From contig NC_074712.1 in the NCBI RefSeq assembly GCF_947242115.1, forward strand, positions 15,274,666-15,338,665: a stretch of 64,000 nt of DNA, written 5' to 3'. Of this stretch, positions 24,166 through 37,600 are shown piece by piece. Position 1 is the first letter of the stretch; each line of letters begins with the position of its first letter. Under the pieces are notes generated by a model. That model made no database searches, had not been told where the DNA came from, and saw nothing but the letters and a program-made list of their open reading frames with translations. The stretch comes from Biomphalaria glabrata. Lineage: Eukaryota; Mollusca; Gastropoda; Planorbidae. A program made the position numbers and the translations under genes.

Positions 24166-25535
24166 TTGGTGGAGTAATGGAATAATGGAGAAAAATGATA
24201 ATAATGGAGACTTAAAAATCTAATTCCAGTTGTGCTGGCCCCTTTATTGCATGCGCATATCTGGGAAGTTGGGCTTTGGTGCTCTTTTGAAATAGAGCTG
24301 TAAGCTTTATAATTATACATAGTTTACTAGGAGAAAAACAACAACAATTACTATGCTATCACCCACGCACAAATATAAACATATAAAGCCTAAGGCAACT
24401 GCCCGTTTTGTTGGTTATATTAATGAGCCATTCCTAACCACACACGTGTCACAAGTTGTGAATCGTTTAAGTTATGCGCGCAACACACGCTATCAGTATG
24501 AGGGATTATATTTTCTAGATGCAATGAAGGGTGTTCCATCTTAAGCCTGGGATCTCAATGTGGATTAGCTCAGAGGACATTTTAAAATATTAACTTATTA
24601 ATGCTATTTACATTTAATGTTACATTAACTTTGAATGCTTGTCACTGTCGAAAGAATACTTTGGCATACAATTATAATCGCAATGTTTGATTACTTCATA
24701 AATATACTCTTTTAAAGTCATAATTACCTCCCTTGTGTCAAACGCGTTTGGGTATATGTACTTAACCACTTACTGTAGTGAACACATGACTAACTTAAAA
24801 GCTGATCGCAAGCCGCTTTCACGTCGCTCATTGTCGCTTCACGTGGATGAAGTAGAAAGATGGACGAGAATGAAAAAAAAAAGAGGGAAGGGGATGACCT
24901 TGAAAAAAAAATTCACGTGTGTACACTTCACAAGATTGTGACTAATTGTGAGTGACATTTTTCTGGCCAAAGCTGTTGCCCATTTAGTGCTATCCTAAAA
25001 GGTAGAGTTACGTTTCTTGTTTAAACGGGTAAACAATTTTCTTATAAAACTGCCCAATTAATGATCACATTTTTTCCCCTCAACTTTCGATTGATTGGAC
25101 ATCTACACCTTATTTTGGCTACCTTACTGCTTTAATGTGGCTCTTTTAAAAAAATGAAGATTATTATTATTCACTTGTTCATCTAGTGTTAATGAGAAAA
25201 TTTAACCCTGCCAAGTCGTTGGTTTTCCTGGCTGATTCAGTCAACCCGTTCCGTTATAATGGCACTAGGGAAAAAGGGGGCACCCGTACAAGTTTGTCCT
25301 TGCAAATGGAATGAGAAATGGGCCTTTATCTTTTTATTATGTTAGGTTGTGTTAGGGTTCAGTTTATTAAATGTAGGCCTAGGCCTATTACTGCTACTTT
25401 ACTTATTTAGTCTTTGTCCTGAAGAGTCTCTAAGTTTAATGATTTTAGTAATGGCGTTAATCACGTGAATATTCATTTGTTATAAATTTCATCAAGGCTC
25501 TATTGTGTTTCTGTACCTGTTAATGTTTTCTTGAG

Positions 25536-25780
25536 CAGGGCCGGCCTTAAATAATTAGAGGCCCTAGGCGAAGTGAATTTAGTGGGCCCAAATAAATTAG
25601 AAAATAAAAAATAAACAGGGGACAAATAAAATTACGCAATTTATTCAAAACCTAGTGTCCCCAACAATAACACTGGGCACTAATGTCGCTAATTCTTTTA
25701 TAGAAAAAATGGTGCGAGGCCCCTACCAATCGGATGCCATAAGCTGCTGCCCAGTTTGATTATGCCTAAGGCCGGCCCTG
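25536..25780. mobile_element. hAT-type MITE, 245 bp
   Basis: Inverted ends CAGGGCCGGCCTTAA (25536) and TAAGGCCGGCCCTG (ending 25780). The flanking duplication TCTTGAG lies at 25529-25535 and 25781-25787. The CAGGG terminus with an interior rich in GGCCC/GAGGCCC fits non-autonomous hAT elements. Confidence 0.85.
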
Positions 25781-26225
25781 TCTTGAGACGTAACAAAGGA
25801 CGCGTGTCAGATGAGAACATTAGGACTTGTTGGCCTTCTTCAGTCGTGGAACAACTATAGTTCACCGTATAGAAATGAAAGCTTGGGTATTAACTTTGTT
25901 GTCGCCCTTTACATCAGTTCCCCTCTGTTCCAGACGACTGATGTGTCCAAAGGAATGGCAGGTACACGATGCAGCTTTAACTGGGATCAGCACTGTGGGC
26001 TGCAAGCTACCTTAGAGTCACCGGCTTTTGATTTTTCCTTAGCATTGGCTTTTCCCAAGTTTGAGTAGGCCTATAGCCGCAAGGCAGTCTGTGGCATTTT
26101 ACGTCTCGAGAGACGATCTTTTCCCTTTGCAACTTCTTGTGTGACTAAAGAGGCAGTAGAGGTTTCAATTTTCTTTCTCTTAGGTGGCTAGCCAGCCTCG
26201 TGTTTTAAACTCTCTCATACCGCCT

Positions 26226-26393
26226 AACGGATGGCTGCTGGGTCGTACGGTATACGAGCTGGACTGTCGTCTCGATGGTCCTGAGTTCATACCCAGCCCG
26301 CCTCCACCCCCCTGCGGGAGGTTTGGTCTAGGAACTAAAGTATCTTCAACTTTGAAGGAACTTCCGAAACATGTAAAATATTTTACAACCATT
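26226..26393 (+). repeat. SINE family 2 copy
   Basis: Diverged copy of the SINE at 17883, with GGATGGCTGCTGGGTCGTAC at its head. It keeps the CTGCGGGAGGTTTGGTCTAG body and the CTTCCGAAACATGTAAAAT tail. Confidence 0.75.
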
Positions 26394-26990
26394 CAAGTTG
26401 TCGCTCTAGAAAAAAAAAAGTTAAAGGGAGATAATTGTATAAATCGTATTTGGCGTATTCTCTACCCATTTCCATTTGAATGGAGATATCTCCCTACATT
26501 CAAAATGTTCACTTGGTCTAATTATATCTACTAATTGTAACACAAACACAGTTCTTAGCAATAAGTAGCAATATTAAATATATTTCATGTTATAACCAGG
26601 ATGCAGGCATTCCTTTTTTTTTTTTGTTTTGGTCTAATTTAACAGCATACAAGAATACTTGACAACTCATTCAAAAAGTGCTAAAAACAACAACAAAAGT
26701 CTAACCCAAGTGTTTGTAAGACTCCTTTATTGAATGCACTGCAAATAACTCTCATCCCTTTCAGCTTCTTAGCATATGGAACTGTTGGAGGCGGAGAAAA
26801 ACATTTCATCAAATAAACCAAGAGGCAAGTGTCAACCCAAAATGAGTGCATGTTGACACGACTCTCGTAAGTTTACCCACCCCATTCTCTCTATGATTAA
26901 TTAATATTACACAATTTAAAAAAAAATATATTTTTAAGAAAAAAATAATTGAATAGGAAGAGATCTGGAAGACTAGAAGAATGCAGTGTG

Positions 26991-27475
26991 AGATGACACA
27001 GCAATACATGAACCATCACTTCTTAGCTTGACCCACACACCGAGATGACACAGCAATAAATGAACCATCACTTCTTAGCTTGACCCACACACTGAGATGA
27101 CACAGCAATAAATGAACCATCACTTCTTAGCTTGACCCACACACTGAGATGACACAGCAATAAATGAACCATCACTTCTTAGCTTGACCCACACACTGAG
27201 ATGACATAGCAATAAATGAACCATCACTTCTTAGCTTGACCCACACACTGAGATGACATAGCAAGACATGAACCATCACTTCTTAGCTTGACCCACACAC
27301 TGAGATGACACAGCAATAAATGAACCATCACTTCTTAGCTTGACCCACACACTGAGATGACATAGCAAGACATGAACCATCATTTCTTAGCTTGACCCAC
27401 ACACTGAGATGACATAGCAAGACATGATCCATCATTTCTTAGCTTGACTTTCTCAGAGAACCCACACACTGAGAT
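26991..27475. repeat. 52-bp minisatellite, about nine units
   Basis: The unit begins AGATGACACAGCAATAAATG and includes CTTCTTAGCTTGACCCACAC. Starts fall at 26991, 27043, 27095, 27147, 27199, 27251, 27303, 27355 and 27407, an exact 52-bp period. The last unit carries an insertion. Units differ at a few positions (CACAGCAATA versus CATAGCAAGA). Confidence 0.95.
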
Positions 27476-29129
27476 GGCGAATTGATTCTTCAAAACTAAA
27501 AAGAGTTCTATGTTAGCTCTGTTGTTTCTTCATGGCTTCTTTTGTTTTTAAAGATTCAACGGTGAATATTATTAGAAACTATAAGATTTTGTATTTATAA
27601 ATAAAACAGATAAATATATACATTATAAATTCTGATAAAGCAATTGAAAACAACATTCTGTAATAAAAGGTAGGAAGATAATGAGACATTAATGAAGACA
27701 TAAAGAATTGTTTTAAAAAAATGGAATAAGTCTTTTTCAATGTTTCTTGTCTCAATAAACAAGAACATAAGCACTAGTGAACATTTGGACTGAAAGCTAA
27801 ATAATGTTTAGAAGTGTTTTGTTTTGACACTTTTATTATTGTGGCACTATAAAAGGATGATGGAGAGGTTAAGAGTTTAGGAACAAAAATAACAGTAGTT
27901 CAACAAAGAAATTATGAATGAAAAAAACAAAAAAAACAACCAGCATTGCATGAGTGAAATATGTAATGAAATATTCTTCCACACTCAACGAAGCCTTGAG
28001 TCTTGTTACAAACTTGCTAGTGGAGACATGTAGGTAGTTAATCATTCTTTTTTCTGTTTTTTTTTTTTTTATTTATTTTTGGAATGAACAAATTGTGTGT
28101 TGTACATATTAAAATCTTTGAAAGCACACATTTTATTAGGCATTGGCATATGGCAAAAATGTATGAATGAAAAAAAAAAAAAAAAAAAATGATTTATGGA
28201 TATTATTTTACAGTGTTAACTTTTAAGTTTAAAAAAAAGTTAATGACAAACATAAGACAATTTACAAAACATTTGTCAATGTGACATACAGACACACAGC
28301 AGCTTTAATACAATTACACACATACTTATATAGGTTTGTAATGCTTACACAACACTGACAGAAGATGATTAGATATTTAAAAAACACACTTTTTCTGCAG
28401 TAAGTCTTAACAAAAAAAACAAATATTTGTATTTCAAAAAATATTTGTATCACAAGTTTTATGTCTTTATGCTTATTCAAGGGAAAAAAAAGAATTAATA
28501 GAGTAAACACAATAGCTCTTTATTGGGCCTCATAACAGGCAGTTAGCTATATATCCCATAAACCCTGGTAAAAGAAATACAGGATAAAAAGAGCAAGCAA
28601 GATTATATATATACTAGTTTTTATTGAGCCCATTCCAAAGTAAGAAGTAACATTAGAAGAAAGATGTAACATCCTTGTGATGAGAACATGTTCAATAATT
28701 CATGTACAAGTGATGATATGTTAACAAGGAACAGATCAACTGATGTTTTCCCCCAACACAAAAGATCATGTCATGGATTGAAATACAGTATAGTACCATC
28801 TGTTCCAATAGAGAAGAATCATGTCATGTTAAATGCTACAGAGTGTTGTTGAGAAAAGTAGAGCAGTATTTATCTGGTTCTGCATGACATAAAAATGAAG
28901 TGATTGTGAGTCAAGTACACTGCCTTCTCACATTTCTTTGACTTAACATAACTGGGCATCATTCCTGCCAGCAGCTCTCAAAATTATGACCGTGATTTAC
29001 AACACAGATAACTTCCAGAACTGCTGTAACTAACAGCCATCCAGAGAGAACCAGTTTAAACTGTGTAGAGCAGAAGAGGAAAACATGACCATGAAAAAAA
29101 ACTTTGAAATGTTTTATTTTAATTATCCT

Positions 29130-29205
29130 ACGGTCTGCGCCTTGAGCCTACATTTTGTTTGTTAACAGCGCTTTATAAATAAAATTATTATTATTATTAT
29201 TATCC
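29130..29205 (+). repeat. 3' tail of an interspersed repeat (GCGCTTTATAAATAAAATTA-type)
   Basis: The sequence GTCTGCGCCTTGAGCCTAC, then AACAGCGCTTTATAAATAAA, ends in (ATT)n. The longer antisense relative at 34376 shares the same end. Confidence 0.65.
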
Positions 29206-29721
29206 TTTAATTTAAAAAAACAACAACACATTAATCACTAAGTGATGAACACAAAAGATTTATCTTTCTAAGAACTGCTTCCAAAGATAAACACAAATAT
29301 TTGAGTCAGGCATAATATGAACTTTTTTTTTACAATACCATTTTTATTATATGTTAGGTTTGTTTTATAAATAGATTTTCTGCCTAATAAAGATTTGACT
29401 GCTGGTGTTTTGTTTTTTATTAATTTAAAAGGCTAACAAAATAAAAAAAAATAATTTAAAAAATACAACTTCTTAAAAATATACTTACTAATAAGCTATT
29501 ATATTTTGTTACTATTACCTACTACCATTAAGATTTTTTTTTTTTTCAGGATCTTTCTTTTGTATTTTATGTACGTTATTTAACATATTTTTACTTTGCC
29601 ACAACCAAAAGAAAAAAAATTGAATTATAAGGTCAAGAAGTTAAAATTTTAATATTAATGAAGATTACAAAGTTAGAATTAGTGTTTTCAGTTCAAGCTT
29701 ATTATTTGACCAGATGAATGG

Positions 29722-29934
29722 ACAATAAAACTTGTAATAATGGGTTGCTAACATGACGATTTTTAATCATTAGGCGGACACTGAGTATTATCCATTATAT
29801 CTTGATACTAAATCTTTTAACCTACATACAATAAAACTTGTAATAAAGGGTTGTTAAGATGATGATTTTTAGTCATTAGGCGTCACTGAGTATTATCCAT
29901 TATATCTTGATACTAAATCTTTTAACCTACATAC
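29722..29934. repeat. Two-copy tandem duplication, ~106-bp period
   Basis: The sequence beginning ACAATAAAACTTGTAATAA is repeated from 29828 with few differences. Confidence 0.9.
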
Positions 29935-31635
29935 ATTTTCAGATTGTCATTATTCAAAATGAACAATTGTTTTCCCCTGCTAGAAGTAGTATGATATGAT
30001 GATTTTTCTATTTGGCTGATGGAAAATATATTGATTAAGTTATTATCCTTCAAACCAAATAGGAAAAGATGTATAAGAAGGCATAAACTAAATCTAGTTC
30101 AGTCATAGAATCAAATGAATTTATGTACCTATGCATTTATATATTTAGAGCTTTTCTACATCATAGACAATTAAGATGATGAAATGCGAATGCATCGTTA
30201 GTCTTTTAAGTTCATTTTTCATTTTTCTTATAAAGTCTTTGCTACTGATCAGTCTTTTTATGTATAACAATTACAGATTGATCTATCAGTTCCACTAAAC
30301 TAAAGCTGGATGTAAATTTACTTTCTTACTATTAGTGATATTAATATCTATCAAAAAGAAAGAATGAATTTGGTGTTAAACTATAGACAGAGCCTAATAA
30401 AAATGTAGTGTAGTCAAATGAAAACAAGATTTCCCAACAGAAAATATAAAGCAGACAAAAAGAGCAATAATAAAATTGCTTATGTAGAAAAAAATAGTCC
30501 ATAACTGAGGACAAAATAGTGTTCAGGGAAATTTTAAACAAATAATTTAAAATATTATTTGACATCTTAATTTCATATTGTTTATGTTATGTTTTTTTTT
30601 TCAAGATGTATTGGGAAGGAGTTAACAATGCCATTTAATAAATTTTCTATTCTTACTAAAGAAAATTTGTTAAAAAGCTAACAAAGATGATAGAAAAAAA
30701 AAAGCTACTTTCCTTTTAATAGTTCTAGTTCTTACTGGAATGTAGTCAAAACAACTTTGTCACATTGAAATACAAAAAAGGTAAGACAGAAAATCCATAG
30801 AAGCAAATTAGTGTCTCCCAATTACAACAGAGAACGTTGGTGATTACCTGAATAGGTTTACTTTGTATGACAAGTTGTATGTATGTTCTTTACTTAACCT
30901 ACATTCTATTGCACAAACACTTATGTAGATAGTGTCAAAACAAAATTAATTAGATTAACAGATGTTTCAAAAATCTAATATGTTTATGTTTCACATATAA
31001 GAATGCTTTAATTGAATATTTGTAAAGACCCTTTCACTGAATGTCATTATTTCTTTAGTTCTTATCTTATATTACAACTTATTTATGCTCCTTCAAAAAA
31101 GAAATATTTTTTTTTTTGGATTAAAAAAAAATATGTCAAAAAAGAAAAGACTATTTAAAAATTACTATTTCAATTATCTAAAGCTTAAGAAAACAATATT
31201 GCTGTTTTTGTTGTTAATTTAAAGATATCTTTATTGTTTAAATGTAGTTTAATTAAAATTTAAATTCAAATTTATGTAGCCCCACATAATAAATAAATAA
31301 ATTCTTTATAATAAATAAAGAATATATAAATAATTTAATTATAGAGAACATCAAATAGAGAATTGTAAGTAAGATAATCTAGATCACTGAAACATTTTGC
31401 ATAAATGGTAGCAGTAGTTGAATTATATAAATATAGAAAAATACATCATAACCTTTTTTTTTCAATACATACATGTTTTCAAAAATAAAATGTTAAAATA
31501 ACTTCCATAACTTTTTCTTTGAATAAAGAACTTTGGAATAAAAGTAAAATCACAAAATAGTCTAAAGAGGAAAAAAAAAAAGGGTTAATTATTTTCTTAA
31601 CTGTGTCCGTTGAATCAGAGAAGTTTCAAGTGATT

Positions 31636-34600
31636 CTAATCTTGCTGTCTAAATTTGTTCAGCACTGCAAAAAAAGCCTGAACAGGACTGACGTACAAGG
31701 CACTATAGAAGAATATATCACAGAGAAGACTTGGGACTAGAGGCCAAAGTATCATGAAGATAAAAGCTGATATCAATTGCCGAAGCCATGATTTGAAAAA
31801 TACGTATAATGACCTGTTTTGAGAAACAAAGAAATTAATTAAAAAGTCCGTTAAAACATACTAGGGTTGCACCGGACAGTACCTTTGATATCTTTTTGGA
31901 GATGGATTTCAGCGGATAATAAAATAAGATATCTGTCCAGAGCCGATGCATGTATAATAAATAACTCATGTTACTAATATTTTTGCAATATTTTGAAATA
32001 AAATATCTATGTTTTTTTTTTATTACTTTTTCACATTATTGTTTTAAACTAATAACTAATAATTATGCTGAAAGTTAGTCAGCATTTATTACCAGCACAA
32101 ACCAATATGAAAGTGTTGTCTGAACTCTACAAGTATAAAAATGAAAAATGTTATGATTTGAAACAAACAAATGCCAACTTGTCTAGTCACAATAATGCCA
32201 TTTGAAACTGATAACTGCCAAGCATAGCAAAGTAAAATATATGTATAGGATAAGATTGCCCATAACTTAGTGTAAAGTTTAGATTTCAGCACAGTTAATT
32301 ACTTGTTACATCAAAATTAAATTATATTGAAGACAAGTAAGTTTTTCAGCATTGTCTGATGCTAGTTTTGTACAATGGCCGTTGAAATACTCCTCCAGTA
32401 ACACTGAACAAACTTTCCAATGCCACATTGATTGAGGGTCTTGCTAGGTTGATTTGAGCAAACTTAAATAATCCAGAGAAACTGTTGGCATTTGCCTTCC
32501 ACCTTAAAAGTGGATTGTTGCTGAACTTGGGTTCACTAAGGTGATAGCTTTTCATATCTTGCTGGCTTTGCACTAGTGCCAACAGTTCACCAAAACAGTC
32601 CCATAAAACTAAATTCAGATGAGTAGGCCTTCTATGTTGGTGGTTCAACAGTTCATGCAAAGACTTCTGCTGCTGTTATAGTTTCTGTAACATGATTTTG
32701 GTGATACGATGCAATATTATGATGCCTGTCTTTGCTTCTGTGAGTGAATTGTAATTCAAAATGAGACACCTGAACTGATGGAAACTGCAGCTTACTTCAG
32801 GTGTGTTCCTCAAAAGGTTGTAGAATAGCAGTCTACTATCCCCCACACTATCCTGCAATGATATACAGACAGCAGAATATGGCAGGATAGTGAAAAATGG
32901 GAGGATATCCAGCCAGAGCCTAGCTCCAGTGCAACCGTAATAAACACAAAAACACTGAAACAGGACATGTTTTCTGAGACCAAAGGTTGATGAAAAAGTC
33001 AGGTGCCCAAAAAACTTTGCCCCAAATATGTGACACATCTATAACATCCTATTTATCTCATGGATGCTTAAAAACTCCAATGGAATTTCTAAGTCTTCAA
33101 TGGGGTTTAAAATGTCATTTGTTTTATCAAAGCTACCTCATTCATTAACATTTGCTATGGGACTAGTAATCTAATGTTGAGTATATTGTAATAATATTTT
33201 ATCTTTTAATGACAATATGGAATCATAGACAAAAGTAAAAAAAAAAAGTTTCTTTATTGTGCTAACAAAATATGTTCTTGATAATAGGCTTAATAGGTCT
33301 TTAGAAGGAGTTTAAAATATTGTGGGATTTAGAGCGAATTTTTGTAGAACAGTGGGGTTGACCATGTGACACTTAAGCTTATATTGGGACGGATTGGTTG
33401 AACATGTTTCTGTTGGAAGGTGTTGGCCATGTTGCCTTTAAGCCTCTGTTGGGATAAGTTTAATATTATATCACCTATGCTTCTGCAACTCTGTACCAGT
33501 TGGTGACCAGATAGCTTGGAAAACACTACTATATCAAATGAGTTTATTCTAACATTTGAAAATCATTTCTGAAATACTTAACATTTACCTCATCTCAAAA
33601 TGGTTATAAAAAGAAATCCAGGTTTGAATTTCCATGAGTTGGTAGAGCACAGCTGTGGCTAATACAAACATTGGGGAGAAGTAATGCTGTGAAAACATCT
33701 GCCAAGCAAACAGGACCACCAAGGACTCGGGCAATAGTACAGCTAGTGTCAGGAAGTTAAACCACTGCCAGCCGCTGATATCAGTTGTCTGGTCAAAATA
33801 TAAATGTTGTTACATGTTTGTAGGATTAAAAGTAATATTAATTTAATAAAATTTGATTATTAAAATAAAAATTAATAAAACAAAAAACGACATCTTACTT
33901 GAAAACTTTACAAACATCTTATCTTATAAATTACAGATGTTCGTTCGAAAGAGAAGATAATCACATCCCTGTGTTAGACTAGTCATGCGTGCTAATTAGA
34001 GACTTTGATAACGATTTGCCCAGCAAATGTCTCTTTTAGAGTATTTTATTAGATCGTATTTTTGTATTTTTAATTTATGGTTCAGCATTTTATGTATTAT
34101 TGCTACTCTGAGTTGTCGCTTAGCCTGGTTAATTCAGGTTTAAATGAACATATTGGCCAATGAAATCAGCACCTCCACTGTTATAGTAAATTCATGGTTC
34201 AGTTGACTTATCATGATATTTACATTGCATGTAAGGACTACATTTCATACATTTATATACTGTGTTTAATGCAAGAAAATTTACCTCAGTTTTTAAAATG
34301 ATGCCTCTGTTAAACTGATGTTTACAATAAATACAAAATATAGGAATTAAATTAATTATACTGTAAGTAATAATGATAATAATAATTTTATTTATATAGC
34401 ACTGTTAACAAACAAAATGTAGACTCAAGAAGCTCTGATAACTTAACAGACATAAACATGAGTTAAAATGACAAACTAATCAAAACATTTTGAACAGAAA
34501 GGTTTTAATGTTCTTCTTGAATGTAGTGAGTATGTTGTTTGTCTGATATCAACGGGGAGCGAATTTCAAACCTTTGGTCAATACACTGAAAAAGCCAGCT

Positions 34601-37600
34601 AATCGTAACATTATGGAAGGAAAAAGGGGGACAACTAGAAGCGTAGAGTCCATGGAGCAAATTGGGTAATTAGTTTACTAAGGTACAAGGGCATTTCTTT
34701 GTTGTGGATGCACTGATGACAAAATGTGGACACCTTGTAGTTGATTCTTGCATTCACATTCTTCTTATCACATAAAAATGTTTGCCTAGAATAATCAGAG
34801 ACATAATCAGAAATACTATCAAAAGAAAGACAATCTAGATTCAGGGCTTATTGTTTGGATTAATAATCTATTGTATTCAAATTGAATATTGTAATTCTAA
34901 GCTAAAACTATACTTGTTGAATTTACTTCAAGTTTTTAAATGGCAATTAGTGGATTATCTTTCTATACTTGAGTTGTATTGTGTTGATGTGACACTAAAA
35001 AATTTCAAATTGACATCTATATGATTCCAGCAAAATGGTTGAGGATGGCTGCCTGGTCATTTGGTATACACTCTGGACTGTTGTCTAAATGGTCCCAGGT
35101 TCGAACCCTGCCAACTCCCATTCCTTGCCATCCTGCATATGATTTGGCCAAGTTGTAATAATCTTCACTCCTGACGGAATATCCGAAACATGTAAAACAA
35201 ACAAATAATACCGAATCACAATAACCTTTAAATCAGTCAATGACTCACTCACTCACACCTAAACTAAGCTAACCTGTAAGTTAGTAGTGAGCAACAAATC
35301 CTCAGAAGAATGTGTAGTTGTTTTTACAAAAGGTATAAACATCTCATCATAGAAGTACATCCAGAGATACAGAAGACATGTTCGAGGAAAGTCTTTCATG
35401 CCGTACACAAGAAACAGAGATCTGCCAGGATATAAAGCCTGGAAACAAAATAATACATTTTCTTTTGTTAATACAAGCTAATTCTAATGTCAGAATTGAA
35501 TGATATTTATAGTTACAAAATTTACTGCAAATATATTTAAACATTAAATATTTAATTTGCTTTAGACCAAATCGCTTAATAGTAACTTTGATACCTCAGT
35601 ATTATTTTCATGACAACTTTATCATGACATCTTGTAATAATCTTAGGCTTTGTTGACTGCACATGCTCATTTTAGAAAGTTTTCAGTTCAAAGTACCTTT
35701 CATTTCAAATTTGATAGCACATGCTCATTTTAGAAAGTTTTCTTTCAAAGTACCTTTCATTTCAAATTTGATTGCTGCCAAACTCTTCATTGTCAAGTAC
35801 ATGTTGACTTGATATGTTCTATTATTTACTGCACTATGTATGTCAATGGAGGGTCATTGAAAAGACTACATGATAAAGTTAAGTAACCCTTTCAGACCTT
35901 GTGATCTATAGGGGCTGATGATATAAATGTCATCTGTTTATACGGCCATCAGTTAAAAAGGGTTTCATGTGACTAGCACAACGACCTAACATATGTCATG
36001 TACCCACTGGAGTCCTAAAACTACCAAAATTCAAAACACAAGAATTCAAACTCTCGGCCACCATGCTCCCCACATGATAACCTAATACAAATTAGTTGTT
36101 TTTTTTTTTTGCTTGCTTTATGAACGGTGACCCGACAAATAGCGCAAACAAAATATCGCAAAATTTCCAGACAAAATAGCGCAGACCTATAAATGATGTG
36201 TATAAAAGTACAGATTTTAGTAAGTGAAGATCCTGAGCAGTATTTTTTGTTGAGGTCTCTATCTTCTTCAATATTAATAAATGTAATGGTATGCCATATT
36301 TGCAGAGAAAGATTGTACTTCAATATTTTATCTCATTTTCCTTTTTCACCAATATTTAAAATGCATAACTTGCTAAAAAAATATAATTTTGAAATGTGGT
36401 GACCCCATGATGATATGTGTGTTAGACAAATGCGTGTTATAATATAATCAGAAATCTTGATTATCTTTGGCATCTCTCACAAACAAACTATTCAGTGAAG
36501 GGATGGCACTATGCAATTCAGCTGTCTATTGAAGATCATCACCCCAATGTCTACAAGTTAATCTCTCACTACCTCAGAGAACACTAAGAACAAGATTCTG
36601 AGGTCCAATGCTGGAGAATGAAGTAAAGCTGCAAGCAAGACAAAGTACTTCCAACTTAACAGATGTCTTGCAGCTTTTTGTCAACATGCGGAAACAAGCC
36701 ACTGTGTGTGTAATCTGACAAGTATGGAAGTATGTTTTTGAAGTGCATTTTTGGATTATAAATATATTTAAATGCTACATTTTGAAATTATTCATTTTAG
36801 CTTATTATAATTCTTGCATAATGTTTGCATAATCATATTTTATGATATATAAAGTATTTCTTGTAAAATGACTTGAAAAATATTTTGTCTGCGCTATTTT
36901 GTCACCCCTATTCTGTCAGGGAACCTTTATGAACATATTTTATCAAATGGTGAAAGACATTACAGATGCATAGATGTGTAATAATTTTTTTAATACAGAT
37001 ATTTGAAAAAGTCTGTTCATTTGTGTTGCTGCTTTTAAAGAATGAATCATGCAAAAAGTAAATTCATATGTTAGTATTATATCTTGTCAGGGTATGTAGC
37101 TAGTAGATATAGAAAATAGTTTTATTTATTGTGTTAAAATCTAGTACCAAAAGAGCTGCTAGGGTTAAACGGAAAATTATGACAGTTTAAAGGTAGATAT
37201 TTATGATCGAAACTGCATTGAAAAGAAAATACAATGTAATCCCTGCCCTTCTACATAAATAAACAATGTAAATTTTAAAAGAAGATTGTTTTGTTAAGTA
37301 TCTAATGTTTTGAGTAATCAAGTAACTGTGTAGAATCATGTGTTTGAAGTGTCCTTCAGATTATATCACAACCAGCAAATGATGTGCACTTTACAAAACA
37401 AAATGTTAAGGAAAGGTTAAGTTAGGCTAACAGTTGAAGATGCTAAGCTATTCTAGGAATGAATTGGATGACAGCCTAGTAACGAACCTTGTAATCCCAT
37501 AAAGTAATTGGCATTTTTACACCATGATCTTTCAACATGTCTATAGCGAAAAGAAAGGCTCTCTCATGTGTTGGGTCAGAAACATTTAACAACCTTCTCA

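Larger units (their letters stand above)
22200..26700. other. Intergenic region
   Basis: No host gene was recognised between the possible HtrL-like 5' exon and the BFAR 3' flank. It contains a TA microsatellite, a C/CA-rich run at 22950-22990, GC-richer DNA with an internal direct repeat at 23.1-24.2 kb, a MITE at 25536 and a SINE at 26226. Short open frames at 24353-24544, 24735-24941 and 25811-26068 show no recognisable domain. Confidence 0.5.
26700..31635 (-). other. 3' UTR and downstream flank of BFAR
   Basis: No coding sequence was recognised on either strand. Candidate AATAAA signals on - lie near 31212, 28520 and 26727, so the length of the 3' UTR is unknown. It contains a 52-bp minisatellite (26991), a SINE/LINE-like tail (29130) and a two-copy 106-bp tandem duplication (29722). 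Several A/T homopolymer runs are present. Confidence 0.4.
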
